Shown here: piece after piece, positions 32,479 to 41,919 of the stretch
Layout of the letters: every line of letters starts with the position of its first letter
Position numbering within the stretch: the stretch's first letter is position 1
Notes under the pieces: generated by a model
Seen by the model: the letters and a program-made list of their open reading frames with translations, nothing else
The model's database searches: none
Told to the model about the DNA's origin: nothing
Source: Rubrivivax gelatinosus
Lineage (GTDB): Bacteria; Pseudomonadota; Gammaproteobacteria; Burkholderiales; Burkholderiaceae_C
Length of the DNA stretch: 41,919 bases
Direction of reading: 5' to 3'
NCBI RefSeq assembly: GCF_016583785.1
Contig: NZ_NRRU01000048.1
Coordinates: 1 to 41,919 of the forward strand
Position numbers and translations under genes: made by a program

Positions 32479-32586
32479 GTTTCCGGCACGGCGTGCCCTG
32501 ACGGCGGTTCTGCCGTCGGCGCGCCGAGTGTCGGGCCGGGGCGGCGTGGCACGCCTTTCGGTACCGACCGCCGGCTGGTGAGCCGC

Positions 32587-34395
<1,809 letters not shown>

Positions 34396-34402
34396 CACCT
34401 TG

Positions 34403-35371
34403 ATGAGCACTCTCACCGCCGTCCTGTACGGCGCCCTGGTCGTCTACCTCGGCGGCTGGTTCCTCGGGCAGTGGACGGGCAACTTCTCGCTGCTGCTGTT
34501 CCTCCTCAGCGTCGTGACCCTCGGCTACTGGCTGGCCGAACGTTATCGCTACCGGCCCGCGCGCCAGGCCGCCGCCGCGGCCCTGGAGCAGCAGGACACG
34601 GCGCGCCGCGCCGACCTCGCGCGCCAGGGCATAGACAAGGTCGACGGCGACGTCGCTGCGGCCAAGGAGAAGCTGCTGGCCCAGCCCTGGTGGCTGGACT
34701 GGACCGCCGGGCTGTTCCCGGTGATCGTCGTCATCTTCCTGCTGCGTTCGTTCCTGTTCGAGCCCTTCAAGATCCCGTCGGGCTCGATGATCCCGACGCT
34801 GCTGGTCGGCGACCTGATCCTCGTGAACAAGTTCCACTACGGCATCCGGCTGCCGGTGCTGAACACGAAGATCATCCCGAACCACGACCCGGTGCGCGGC
34901 GACGTCGTCGTCTTCCGCTACCCAGTCGACCCGCGCGTGGACTACATCAAGCGTGTCGTCGGCGTGCCCGGCGACGAGATCCGCTACGTCAACCAGAAGC
35001 TCTACGTCAACGGCCAGCCGGTGCCGGTGAAGGCGCTGGGCGACTTCTACAACGAAGACCGCTTGCGCTACGCCCAAATGTTCGCGGAGACGTTCGGCGA
35101 GCAGGAGCACCGCATCCTCGTCGACCCGCAGCGCCCGGCCTTCTACGGCCCGGAGCCCAAGACATTCCCGATGCACGAGAATTGCCAGTACAGCGCCGAA
35201 GGCGTGACCTGCAAGGTGCCGGCGGGCCACTATTTCATGATGGGCGACAACCGGGACGACTCGCAGGACTCGCGGTTCTGGGGCTTCGTACCGGACGAGA
35301 ACATCGTCGGCAGGGCATTCTTCGTCTGGATGAACCTGGGCGACCTCGGCCGCATCGGCTCGTTCCACTGA
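34403..35371 (+). CDS. lepB: signal peptidase I
   Basis: This inner-membrane enzyme removes signal peptides from exported proteins. The 322-residue protein has two N-terminal helices (about residues 4-20 and 28-47), a charged cytoplasmic loop and a third helix at about 103-117. The periplasmic catalytic domain has the Ser128 nucleophile (PSGSMIPTLL) and general base Lys183 (YIKRVVGVPGD). Box E is MMGDNRDDSQDSRFWGFVP near the C-terminus. ATG 34403 follows the lepA stop by 7 nt; a TTG directly before it is in frame but unlikely. Confidence 0.96.
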   Translation: MSTLTAVLYGALVVYLGGWFLGQWTGNFSLLLFLLSVVTLGYWLAERYRYRPARQAAAAALEQQDTARRADLARQGIDKVDGDVAAAKEKLLAQPWWLDWTAGLFPVIVVIFLLRSFLFEPFKIPSGSMIPTLLVGDLILVNKFHYGIRLPVLNTKIIPNHDPVRGDVVVFRYPVDPRVDYIKRVVGVPGDEIRYVNQKLYVNGQPVPVKALGDFYNEDRLRYAQMFAETFGEQEHRILVDPQRPAFYGPEPKTFPMHENCQYSAEGVTCKVPAGHYFMMGDNRDDSQDSRFWGFVPDENIVGRAFFVWMNLGDLGRIGSFH

Positions 35372-35411
35372 CGCGTCGGCCCCCAGCGGCGCTGCACAAC
35401 CAGAGGCGAAC

Positions 35412-35789
35412 ATGATTCCGGTCCCGCGCCAGCCGCGCGCCAGCCAACGCGGCATCACCTTGTTCGGTCTGCTGTCCTGGGCCGTCGTGCTGGGCTTCGC
35501 CGGCTACGTGCTCGTGCGCGCGGTGCCGACGGTCAACGAGTACCTGACGATCAAACGCGCGGTCGCGAAGGTGGCCGCCGCCCAGCCGACGACGGTCGCC
35601 GAGGCGCGCACCGCCTTCGACCGCCAGAAGGAAGTCGAATACTCGATCACCTCGATCGACAGCAAGGACCTGGAGATCACGAAGGAGAACGACAAGGTCG
35701 TGGTCTCCTTCGCGTACGACAAGGAAATACCGCTCGCCGGCCCGGTCTACCTGCTGCTGAAGTACGAGGGCAGCGCGAAGGCGCCGTGA
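35412..35789 (+). CDS. DUF4845 domain-containing membrane protein
   Basis: This 125-residue protein has one N-terminal transmembrane helix after a type-IV-pilin-like start (QRGITLFGLLSWAVVLGFAGYVLVR). A small periplasmic domain follows (AVPTVNEYLTIKRAVAKVAA, ARTAFDRQKEVEYSI, FAYDKEIPLAGPVYLLLKYEG). It matches the DUF4845 family, regularly encoded between lepB and rnc in beta- and gammaproteobacteria. Function unknown. The stop shares a base with the rnc ATG (GTGATG), so it is translationally coupled to RNase III. Confidence 0.88.
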   Translation: MIPVPRQPRASQRGITLFGLLSWAVVLGFAGYVLVRAVPTVNEYLTIKRAVAKVAAAQPTTVAEARTAFDRQKEVEYSITSIDSKDLEITKENDKVVVSFAYDKEIPLAGPVYLLLKYEGSAKAP

Positions 35790-36493
35790 TGGACGCCCGC
35801 CACGACGCTCTGCAGCAACGCCTGGGCCACCGCTTCACGCAGGCCGGGCTGCTGACGCGCGCGCTGACGCACCGCAGCTTCGGCGCCGACCACAACGAAC
35901 GCCTCGAGTTCCTCGGCGACTCGGTGCTCAACGTCGCCGTCTCGGCGCTGCTGTTCGAACGTTTCTCCGGCAGCGACGAAGGCGACCTGACCCGCGTGCG
36001 CGCCCACCTCGTGCGCGAGGACAGCCTGCACCGCGTCGCGCTCACGCTCGGCCTGCCCGAGGTGATGCGCATGTCCGAAGGCGAGATGCGCGGGGGCGGC
36101 GCCCAGCGGCCGTCGATCCTGGCCGACGGCGTCGAGGCGCTGATCGGGGCGATCTTCCTCGACGGCGGCTTCGAGCCGGCGCTGGCCACCGTGCGGCGGC
36201 TGTTCGGCGAGGTGATCGCCGCGACCGAGGCCGAGGCCTGGACCAAGGACGCCAAGACCGAACTGCAGGAGTGGCTGCAGGCACGGCGCCTGCCGGTGCC
36301 GGCGTACAGCATCGTGGCCACACGCGGCGAAAAGCACGCGCAGACCTTCGAGGTCGAATGCGCGGTCGCGGCGCTCCGGCTGACCGAACGCGGCGAGGGC
36401 CGCTCGCGCCGCACCGCCGAGCAGGAAGCGGCGCGTGCGATGCTCGAGCACCTCAAGGCAAGCGACAAACCCGGCGGCCCACTTCGTTCCTGA
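35789..36493 (+). CDS. rnc: ribonuclease III
   Basis: This double-strand-specific endoribonuclease has 234 residues. The catalytic signature is [16 protein letters not shown] at about residues 38-53. The second acidic cluster is in [19 protein letters not shown], and a C-terminal dsRNA-binding domain begins at about residue 152 ([20 protein letters not shown] ... [16 protein letters not shown]). ATG 35789 shares one base with the DUF4845 stop; the adjacent GTG at 35786 is a less likely start. era follows after 16 nt in the usual order. Confidence 0.96.
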   Translation: MDARHDALQQRLGHRFTQAGLLTRALTHRSFGADHNERLEFLGDSVLNVAVSALLFERFSGSDEGDLTRVRAHLVREDSLHRVALTLGLPEVMRMSEGEMRGGGAQRPSILADGVEALIGAIFLDGGFEPALATVRRLFGEVIAATEAEAWTKDAKTELQEWLQARRLPVPAYSIVATRGEKHAQTFEVECAVAALRLTERGEGRSRRTAEQEAARAMLEHLKASDKPGGPLRS

Positions 36494-36509
36494 AGCGGCT
36501 GCCCACCTG

Positions 36510-37517
36510 ATGAACACACCTCCTATCCCGGGCGACGAGACGCCGCCGGCACCCGACTCCGGCGACACCACCGTGCCCGAGACCTACGAGCTGCCTCCCA
36601 TCCCGCCAGCGCCTGTCGTGGTCGAGGGCCAGCGCTGCGGCCTCCTCGCCATCGTCGGCCGGCCCAACGTGGGCAAGTCGACGCTGCTGAACGCGCTCGT
36701 CGGCCAGAAGATCAGCATCACCTCGCGCAAGGCGCAGACGACGCGGCATCGCATCACCGGCATCCGCACGGTGGGCGCCTCGCAGTTTGTCTTCGTCGAC
36801 ACGCCGGGGTTCCAGACCACGCACCTGAAGCGCCACAGCGGCGCGATGAACAAGACGCTCAACCGCACCGTCACCTCGTCGGTGGCCGACGTCGACGCGG
36901 TGCTGTTCATGGTCGAGGCCGGGCGTTTCGGCCTGGACGACGCCAAGGTGCTGGCGCTGCTGCCGCCGGACAAGCCGGTGATCCTGGTCGCCAACAAGCT
37001 CGATGCGCTGCGCCGCCGGGCCGACATCCTGCCCTGGCTCAAGACCATGCAGGAGCGCCACGCCTTCGCCCAGTACGTGCCGATGTCGGCCACCACCGCC
37101 GCTGACGTCGAGCGCCTGTTCGCGATCGTCGAGCCCTACCTGCCCGAGCAGCCCTGGTTCTACGAGGAAGACGCGCTCACCGACCGCAGCGACCGTTTCC
37201 TCGCCAGCGAGATCGTGCGCGAGAAGCTGTTCCGCCTGACCGGCGACGAGCTGCCGTATTCGTCGACCGTGGTCATCGACAAGTTCGAGGAAGAAGGCAA
37301 TCTGCGCCGCATCGCCGCGACCATCGTCGTCGAGCGCGACGCGCACAAGGGCATGGTGATCGGCGAAGGCGGCGAGCGCCTGAAGCGCATCGGCACCGAG
37401 TCGCGCCAGGAACTCGAGCGCCTGCTCGACGCCAAGGTCTTCCTCGAGCTCTGGGTCAAGGTGCGTTCGGGCTGGGCCGACGACGAGGCGCACCTCAGGA
37501 GTTACGGCTACGAGTGA
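36510..37517 (+). CDS. era: GTPase Era
   Basis: This essential GTPase binds the 3' end of 16S rRNA during 30S assembly. The 335-residue protein has G1 GRPNVGKST (50-58), switch [23 protein letters not shown], and NKLDALRR (G4). The C-terminal KH domain includes [20 protein letters not shown] and [20 protein letters not shown]. The roughly 42 residues before the GTPase core are Pro/Glu/Thr-rich and longer than in E. coli Era, probably a disordered extension. The ATG at 36510 lies 16 nt after rnc. Confidence 0.96.
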   Translation: MNTPPIPGDETPPAPDSGDTTVPETYELPPIPPAPVVVEGQRCGLLAIVGRPNVGKSTLLNALVGQKISITSRKAQTTRHRITGIRTVGASQFVFVDTPGFQTTHLKRHSGAMNKTLNRTVTSSVADVDAVLFMVEAGRFGLDDAKVLALLPPDKPVILVANKLDALRRRADILPWLKTMQERHAFAQYVPMSATTAADVERLFAIVEPYLPEQPWFYEEDALTDRSDRFLASEIVREKLFRLTGDELPYSSTVVIDKFEEEGNLRRIAATIVVERDAHKGMVIGEGGERLKRIGTESRQELERLLDAKVFLELWVKVRSGWADDEAHLRSYGYE

Positions 37518-37538
37518 TCTGAGCGAAGGGGCGCGCCG

Positions 37539-38290
37539 ATGAGCCGCGCGGCTGCCGCACCGCTCGCGGCCTACGTGCTGCACAGCTACGACTGGAGCGA
37601 GACCAGCCTGATCGTCGAGCTGTTCACGCGCGAGCGGGGTCGTGTCGTCGTCGCCGCCAAAGGCGCCAAGCGCCCGACCTCGCAGCTGCGCCCGGTGCTG
37701 CTGCCCTTCCAGCGCATCGCCGTGCAGCTGGGGCGCACGCCGGCCGACGAAGCCGCCGAGGTACATACGCTGCGCAGTGCCGAATGGGGCGGCGGCGTGC
37801 CCGCGGTGCCGGCGGCGACGATGTTCTCGGCCTTCTACTGCAACGAGCTGCTGCTCAAGCTGCTCGCGCGCCAGGACGCCTACGTCGCGCTGTTCGATGC
37901 CTACGCGCAGACGCTGGCGGCGCTGGCCGCCGACGAAGGCGCGGCGCTGCGTGCGTTCGAACTGACGCTGCTGCGTGAACTCGGGCTGCTGCCCGAGCTC
38001 GGCAGCGAGACGCTGACGCTGCAGTCGCTGCAGCCCACGCGCCGCTACGCGCTGCACCCCGAAGCCGGACTCGTCGCCGACGCCGACGGCCTGCCCGGCG
38101 CCGACTGGGTGCGCATCGAAGCCGCGCTGCTCGCCCGGCACGGCGGCGCCTTGCGCGCCGCCTGCGCACCGGTGGCCGCGGCCCTGCGCGGGCCGCTGCG
38201 AGCGGTGCTTCACTATCATCTCGGCCACGCCCGGCTGCGGTCGCGGCAGGTCTTCCATGACGTGCAGAAGCTCGTCGACACCACTTCCCG

Positions 38291-38294
<4 letters not shown>
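37539..38294 (+). CDS. recO: DNA repair protein RecO
   Basis: This recombination mediator works with RecF/RecR to load RecA onto SSB-coated DNA. The 251-residue protein has the N-terminal OB fold ([51 protein letters not shown]). A helical domain follows with [22 protein letters not shown] and [16 protein letters not shown] zinc site is not apparent, as in many betaproteobacterial RecO proteins. It starts 21 nt after era and overlaps pdxJ by 4 nt. Confidence 0.94.
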
Positions 38295-39073
<779 letters not shown>

Positions 39074-39087
39074 AGGCCAGCGGCGCG

Positions 39088-39504
39088 ATGGTCTTCGGCA
39101 TCGGCACCGACATCTGCGACATCCGCCGCATCGAGGCGACGCTCGCGCGCCGCGGCGAACGTTTCGCGCTGAAGGTGCTGGGTGACGACGAGCTGCGCAT
39201 CTTCCGCGCCCGGCGCGCCCGCGCCGAGTCGCGCGGCATCGCCTTCCTGGCAACCCGCTTCTCGGCCAAGGAAGCCTTCTCCAAGGCGATCGGCCTGGGC
39301 ATCCGCATGCCGATGACCTGGCGCGCCTGCCAGATCCTGAACGAGCCCAGCGGCAAACCTTTCATCCGCCTGTCGGGCGAACTCGCCGCCTGGTTCGACG
39401 CCCGGGGCCTCGCCGCCCACGTCACCGTCACCGACGAAAGCGACTACGCCGCGTCGTTCGTCGTCGTCGAGCGCCGCCCGCCCACACCCGAGGAAACCTC
39501 TTGA
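39088..39504 (+). CDS. acpS: holo-[acyl-carrier-protein] synthase
   Basis: This enzyme transfers 4'-phosphopantetheine from CoA to Ser37 of apo-ACP. The 138-residue protein has [12 protein letters not shown] with metal-binding Asp8, and the second signature [15 protein letters not shown] (residues 57-71) with Glu62. [17 protein letters not shown] is at the C-terminus. The start ATG lies 14 nt after pdxJ, the conserved pdxJ-acpS pairing. The stop overlaps the nagZ TTG start. Confidence 0.95.
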   Translation: MVFGIGTDICDIRRIEATLARRGERFALKVLGDDELRIFRARRARAESRGIAFLATRFSAKEAFSKAIGLGIRMPMTWRACQILNEPSGKPFIRLSGELAAWFDARGLAAHVTVTDESDYAASFVVVERRPPTPEETS

Positions 39505-40550
39505 CCGTCCACGCCCCCGTCGTGCTCGACATCGCCGGCACCGCGCTCACCGCCGCCGACCGCCGCCGCATCCGCCACCCGCTGGCCGGCGGCCTGATCC
39601 TGTTCGCACGCAACTGGGTCGACCGGCATCAGCTGCTCGAACTGAGCGCGGAGATCAAGGCGCTGCGCCCGGACCTGCTGATCTGCGTCGACCACGAAGG
39701 CGGGCGCGTGCAGCGTTTCCGCAGCGACGGCTTCACCCACCTGCCGGCTATGCGCGCCTTCGGCGAGCTCTGGATGGCCGACGCGATGCAGGCCACCGCC
39801 GCCGCCACGGCCGCCGGCTTCGTGCTCGCGAGCGAGCTGCGTGCCTGCGGCGTCGACTTCAGCTTCACGCCGGTGCTCGACCTCGACCACGGCCCCAGCC
39901 AGGTCATCGGCGACCGCGCCTTCCACCGTGACCCGCGTGTCGCCGCCTTGCTGGCCAAGAGCCTGATGCACGGGCTGCTGCAGGCCGGCATGGCGTCCTG
40001 CGGCAAACACTTCCCCGGCCACGGCCTGGTGAAGGCCGACTCGCACCTGGCGCTGCCGGTGGACCGGCGTTCGCTGAAGGCCATCCTGGCCGACGACGCC
40101 AAGCCCTACGAATGGCTCGCCGGCACCCTGGACGCGGTGATGCCGGCGCATGTCGTCTACCCGAAGGTCGACGCGCTGCCGGCGGGTTTTTCGCGCCGCT
40201 GGCTGCAGGAGATCCTGCGCGAGCGCCTGGGTTTCGACGGCGCCGTCTTCAGCGACGACCTCAGCATGGAAGGCGCCAAGGGCGTGGGCTCGACGCTGGA
40301 CGCGGCGCTGCTGGCGCTGGCGGCCGGCTGCGACCTGGTGCTGCTGTGCAACCAGTCGACGGTCGACGGCGGCGCGCCCATCGACGCGCTGCTGGCCGGG
40401 CTGGAACAGGCCGCGGCCGCCGGCCGCTGGGTGCCCGAGGACATCGCCGAAGCTCGGCGCCAGGCGCTGTTGCCGCAGGAGCCGCCGCTGCCCTGGGACG
40501 ACCTGATGCACGCGCCGGCCTACCAGCGCGCGCTCGAACTGCTGCCCTGA
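39501..40550 (+). CDS. nagZ: beta-N-acetylhexosaminidase NagZ
   Basis: NagZ is a cytoplasmic GH3 glycosidase that removes GlcNAc from muropeptides in cell-wall recycling. The 349-residue single-domain protein has [14 protein letters not shown] at residues 61-74 and [16 protein letters not shown] at 168-183. The catalytic nucleophile is Asp252 in [11 protein letters not shown]. It begins with TTG 39501, overlapping the acpS stop as TTGA. AGGA lies about 6-9 nt upstream, so the rare start is well supported. The stop lies 1 nt from the stop of the convergent gene. Confidence 0.95.
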   Translation: MTVHAPVVLDIAGTALTAADRRRIRHPLAGGLILFARNWVDRHQLLELSAEIKALRPDLLICVDHEGGRVQRFRSDGFTHLPAMRAFGELWMADAMQATAAATAAGFVLASELRACGVDFSFTPVLDLDHGPSQVIGDRAFHRDPRVAALLAKSLMHGLLQAGMASCGKHFPGHGLVKADSHLALPVDRRSLKAILADDAKPYEWLAGTLDAVMPAHVVYPKVDALPAGFSRRWLQEILRERLGFDGAVFSDDLSMEGAKGVGSTLDAALLALAAGCDLVLLCNQSTVDGGAPIDALLAGLEQAAAAGRWVPEDIAEARRQALLPQEPPLPWDDLMHAPAYQRALELLP

Positions 40551-40551
40551 A

Positions 40552-40911
40552 TCAGGCGGCCGCGGCCTCGCGGCGCTTGATGGCGCCGCCCAGGCGTTCG
40601 GCCTGCGCCATCGCGCCCAGGCCGATCAGCAGGTGCAGCAGCTGCATCGTCCAGTGGTAGTCGCCCGGCAGCAGGCGCAGCTGGAAGATGCCGAAGGCCG
40701 GCAGCAGCAGGCCCCAGGTGAAGCCCAGCATCGCCAGCTTGGGCGCGGCGCGATAGCCGGCGAAGACCAGCGCCCACAGCGCCAGCACCAGCACCGTGCC
40801 GGTGATCATGTGGATCTGCAGCAGGCCGGCGACGCCGAAGGCGTGCGCGGCACCGATCGCGAGCGTCAGGGCACCCGCAAGGCGGGCGAGCATCAGGGCG
40901 GTCTTGGTCAT
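40552..40911 (-). CDS. small four-helix integral membrane protein, function unknown
   Basis: This 119-residue hydrophobic protein has four predicted helices at about residues 7-28, 33-52, 60-78 and 88-106, with a short basic C-terminus ([10 protein letters not shown]). Histidines fall in helix 1 (AAHAFG), at the start of helix 2 ([10 protein letters not shown]) and in helix 4 ([12 protein letters not shown]). This is a pattern compatible with, but not proof of, haem or metal binding. No family was recognised. It lies 29 nt downstream of a MarR/OhrR-type regulator on the same strand and is probably its operon partner. The ATG is at 40911. Confidence 0.72.
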   Translation of the reverse strand: MTKTALMLARLAGALTLAIGAAHAFGVAGLLQIHMITGTVLVLALWALVFAGYRAAPKLAMLGFTWGLLLPAFGIFQLRLLPGDYHWTMQLLHLLIGLGAMAQAERLGGAIKRREAAAA

Positions 40912-40940
40912 CGGTCGGGACAAATGCAAGGGGTGAGGGG

Positions 40941-41408
40941 TCAGGCGGCGGCGTCGTGCGCCGGGTCCAGGCGCACGATCAGCTCGCGCAGTTCTTGTTG
41001 CAGGCGTTCGATCTGCCCGCGCTCCGGTGCCAGCCGGCAGGCCAGCGCCGCCGGCACCGCCCGCGCGCGCAGCTTCAGCGCGGCACCGTCGTCGGTCAGG
41101 CGGATCAGCACCCGGCGTTCGTCGCCGCGGTCGCGTTCGCGCTCGACCAGCCCGGCGCCGGCCAGGCGTTTGAGCAGCGGCGTCAGCGTGCCGCTGTCCA
41201 GCGCCAGCCGGGTGCCGATCTCGCCGACGGTGCACGGTGCCGACTCCCACAGCACCAGCATCACGAGGTACTGCGGATAGGTCAGCCCCAGCGGCTCGAG
41301 CAGCGGCCGGTAGGCACGAACGATCGCATGGCCGGCCGCATAGAGCGGGAAGCAGAGCTGGCGGTCCAGCTTCAGCGACTCGTCGGCAACATCGGGTGGC
41401 GTGTTCAC
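40941..41408 (-). CDS. MarR-family transcriptional regulator, two-cysteine OhrR-like
   Basis: This 155-residue winged-helix repressor starts at GTG 41408. It opens [22 protein letters not shown], the OhrR pattern with the peroxide-sensing Cys (Cys19 here). The DNA-binding part is [22 protein letters not shown] and the wing is [18 protein letters not shown] second cysteine, Cys124 (ALACRL), is 105 residues after Cys19, the same spacing as Cys22 and Cys127 recalled for Xanthomonas OhrR. Sensing of organic hydroperoxides by disulfide formation is therefore likely. An in-frame TTG at 41444 is a less likely start. No ohr peroxidase gene is beside it. Confidence 0.85.
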   Translation of the reverse strand: MNTPPDVADESLKLDRQLCFPLYAAGHAIVRAYRPLLEPLGLTYPQYLVMLVLWESAPCTVGEIGTRLALDSGTLTPLLKRLAGAGLVERERDRGDERRVLIRLTDDGAALKLRARAVPAALACRLAPERGQIERLQQELRELIVRLDPAHDAAA

Positions 41409-41440
41409 GGCGCGAATGATTGTGCGCGATGCGATCGTCG

Positions 41441-41452
41441 GCAATGCGTTGC
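41441..41452. promoter_or_regulatory. imperfect palindrome upstream of the MarR/OhrR-like gene
   Basis: GCAATGCGTTGC has GCAA/TTGC half-sites and lies 33-44 nt upstream of the GTG start, where an autoregulatory MarR operator could sit. It does not match the published OhrR consensus (TACAATT-type), so it is only a candidate. Confidence 0.3.
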
Positions 41453-41471
41453 ATCAAGCGCGACCGGCATG

Positions 41472-41502
41472 AAAAAGGCCGCCGGCCTTGCAGCCGGCGG
41501 CC
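41472..41502 (-). terminator. Rho-independent terminator after rne
   Basis: GGCCGCCGGC (41477-41486) and GCCGGCGGCC (41493-41502) form a perfect 10-bp stem with a 6-nt loop. Read on the minus strand it is followed by five T's (41476-41472). It lies about 20 nt beyond the stop of the minus-strand gene. Confidence 0.87.
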
Positions 41503-41520
41503 CGTGGGTCGAACGTGGCC

Positions 41521-41919
41521 TCAGGCGCCGAGTTCGAACGGCAGCTTCAGCTGCGACAGGTCCTTGCGTGTCTCGACCAGCACCAGCGGGCCTTCGTCGA
41601 CGACGACGGCCGGCTTCGGCTCGCGCGGCACGCGCACCGGTGCCGGCTCGGCGGCCATCGCCTGCTGGACCGCCAGCACCTTGTCGGCGTCGGACAGCAC
41701 CCACTCGAGGCCGGCGGAAGCGGCCAGCGCGTGCAACTCGTCGGCCGGCAGCACGTAGGGCGCGACACGAACCGGTTCCGGCGCGGCCGGGGTCGGGGTC
41801 GGTTCCGGCTCCGGGGCCGGCACGGCCTGGGCCACGGCGATCTCCGGCAGTTCGGCGAAGGCGAAGCCGCGCCCGAAGGCGAAAACGGCGAGAGCGCCGA
41901 AGCGGTGCTGGCGCCGGCT
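41521..41919 (-). CDS. rne: probable ribonuclease E, C-terminal fragment
   Basis: The frame is open from the right edge and ends with TGA at 41523-41521, so only the last ~132 residues are present. They comprise an Arg/Phe-rich stretch, a Pro/Glu/Ala linker (PAPEPEPTPTPAAPEP) and a conserved end: YVLPADELHALAASAGLEWV, SDADKVLAVQQAMAAEP, and DEGPLVLVETRKDLSQLKLP close to the terminus. From memory this end block is typical of RNase E proteins of Burkholderiales, whose C-terminal scaffold is Pro/Ala-rich. No catalytic part is in the window, so the call depends on that resemblance. A strong terminator follows. Confidence 0.6.
   Translation of the reverse strand, partial: SRRQHRFGALAVFAFGRGFAFAELPEIAVAQAVPAPEPEPTPTPAAPEPVRVAPYVLPADELHALAASAGLEWVLSDADKVLAVQQAMAAEPAPVRVPREPKPAVVVDEGPLVLVETRKDLSQLKLPFELGA

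Larger units (their letters stand above)
32139..32586. other. non-coding stretch between degP and lepA
   Basis: This is the remainder of the only intergenic region longer than 300 nt (32091-32586). In order it holds a TAGAAT -10-like hexamer at 32222-32227 and a perfect DnaA-box match TGTGGATAA at 32312-32320. A TTGCCG-N15-TACAAT promoter candidate follows at 32382-32408, then two abutting stem-loops ending in a T run (32415-32478). Two more small hairpins lie at 32485-32497 and 32500-32517. The short open frames here are not protein-like and no tRNA was seen. Confidence 0.7.

Noticed and set aside
32547..32562. TGGCACG followed by a pyrimidine run, resembling a sigma-54 -24/-12 promoter before lepA
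   Set aside because: The required GC at the -12 position is absent (TCGGT instead of TTGCT), and lepA is not a known sigma-54 target.
32366..32581. 71-codon plus-strand open frame in the lepA leader
   Set aside because: It runs through the terminator hairpin and T run, has no family resemblance, and its start lacks a ribosome-binding site. A structured RNA explains the region better.

Overview
This window looks like a piece of chromosome from a high-GC betaproteobacterium, most likely order Burkholderiales (Rubrivivax/Leptothrix/Ideonella-like). That placement is an inference. It rests on the strong G/C third-position bias, on the order yceD-rpmF-plsX-fabHDG-acpP-fabF followed by rpoE-rseA-rseB-degP-lepA-lepB-rnc-era-recO-pdxJ-acpS-nagZ, and on the DUF4845 gene between lepB and rnc. 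No rRNA, tRNA, CRISPR array, insertion sequence, integrase or phage gene was seen.

Region 1 (1-15.8 kb) is a surface-polysaccharide locus. It starts with the 3' end of a bifunctional GDP-mannose enzyme. The complete dTDP-L-rhamnose set (rfbB, rfbD, rfbA, rfbC) follows, each gene overlapping the previous stop by 1-4 nt, and then a sulfotransferase. Converging on these from the other side is a tightly packed minus-strand operon. Read from its promoter side it encodes an SLBB-rich outer-membrane export protein, a Wzz-like chain-length protein, two GT4 glycosyltransferases, a GT2 glycosyltransferase, an EpsG/Wzy-like polymerase, a Wzx-like flippase, another GT4 enzyme and two methyltransferases. 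A WecA/MraY-type priming transferase diverges from the operon at 15.83 kb. Together this is nearly a full Wzx/Wzy pathway for a rhamnose- and probably mannose-containing polymer that may be sulfated and methylated. By eye, the stretch from about 4.1 to 13.7 kb is less GC-rich and less codon-biased than its flanks, which suggests acquisition or exchange.

Region 2 (16.9-22 kb) holds a RhlE-type RNA helicase, a PfkB sugar kinase, a TagD-like cytidylyltransferase, an RsmI-like methyltransferase and the Maf protein YceF. Region 3 (21.4-27.8 kb) is the yceD-rpmF-fatty-acid synthesis cluster. Region 4 (27.8-32.1 kb) is the sigma-E envelope-stress operon: a small membrane protein, rpoE, anti-sigma rseA, rseB and the DegP/MucD protease. 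Region 5 (32.6-40.55 kb) is lepA, lepB, DUF4845, rnc, era, recO, pdxJ, acpS and nagZ. Region 6 (40.55-41.9 kb, minus strand) has a small four-helix membrane protein, a two-cysteine OhrR-like MarR regulator and the 3' end of what is probably rne, closed by a strong intrinsic terminator.

The only intergenic stretch over 300 bases is 32091-32586, between degP and lepA. It contains a promoter-like TACAAT element followed within about 70 nt by two abutting stem-loops, the second a textbook Rho-independent terminator. It is therefore a candidate small RNA or lepA attenuator. This, the sulfotransferase-bearing polysaccharide locus and the two-cysteine OhrR/membrane-protein pair are the observations most worth following up.
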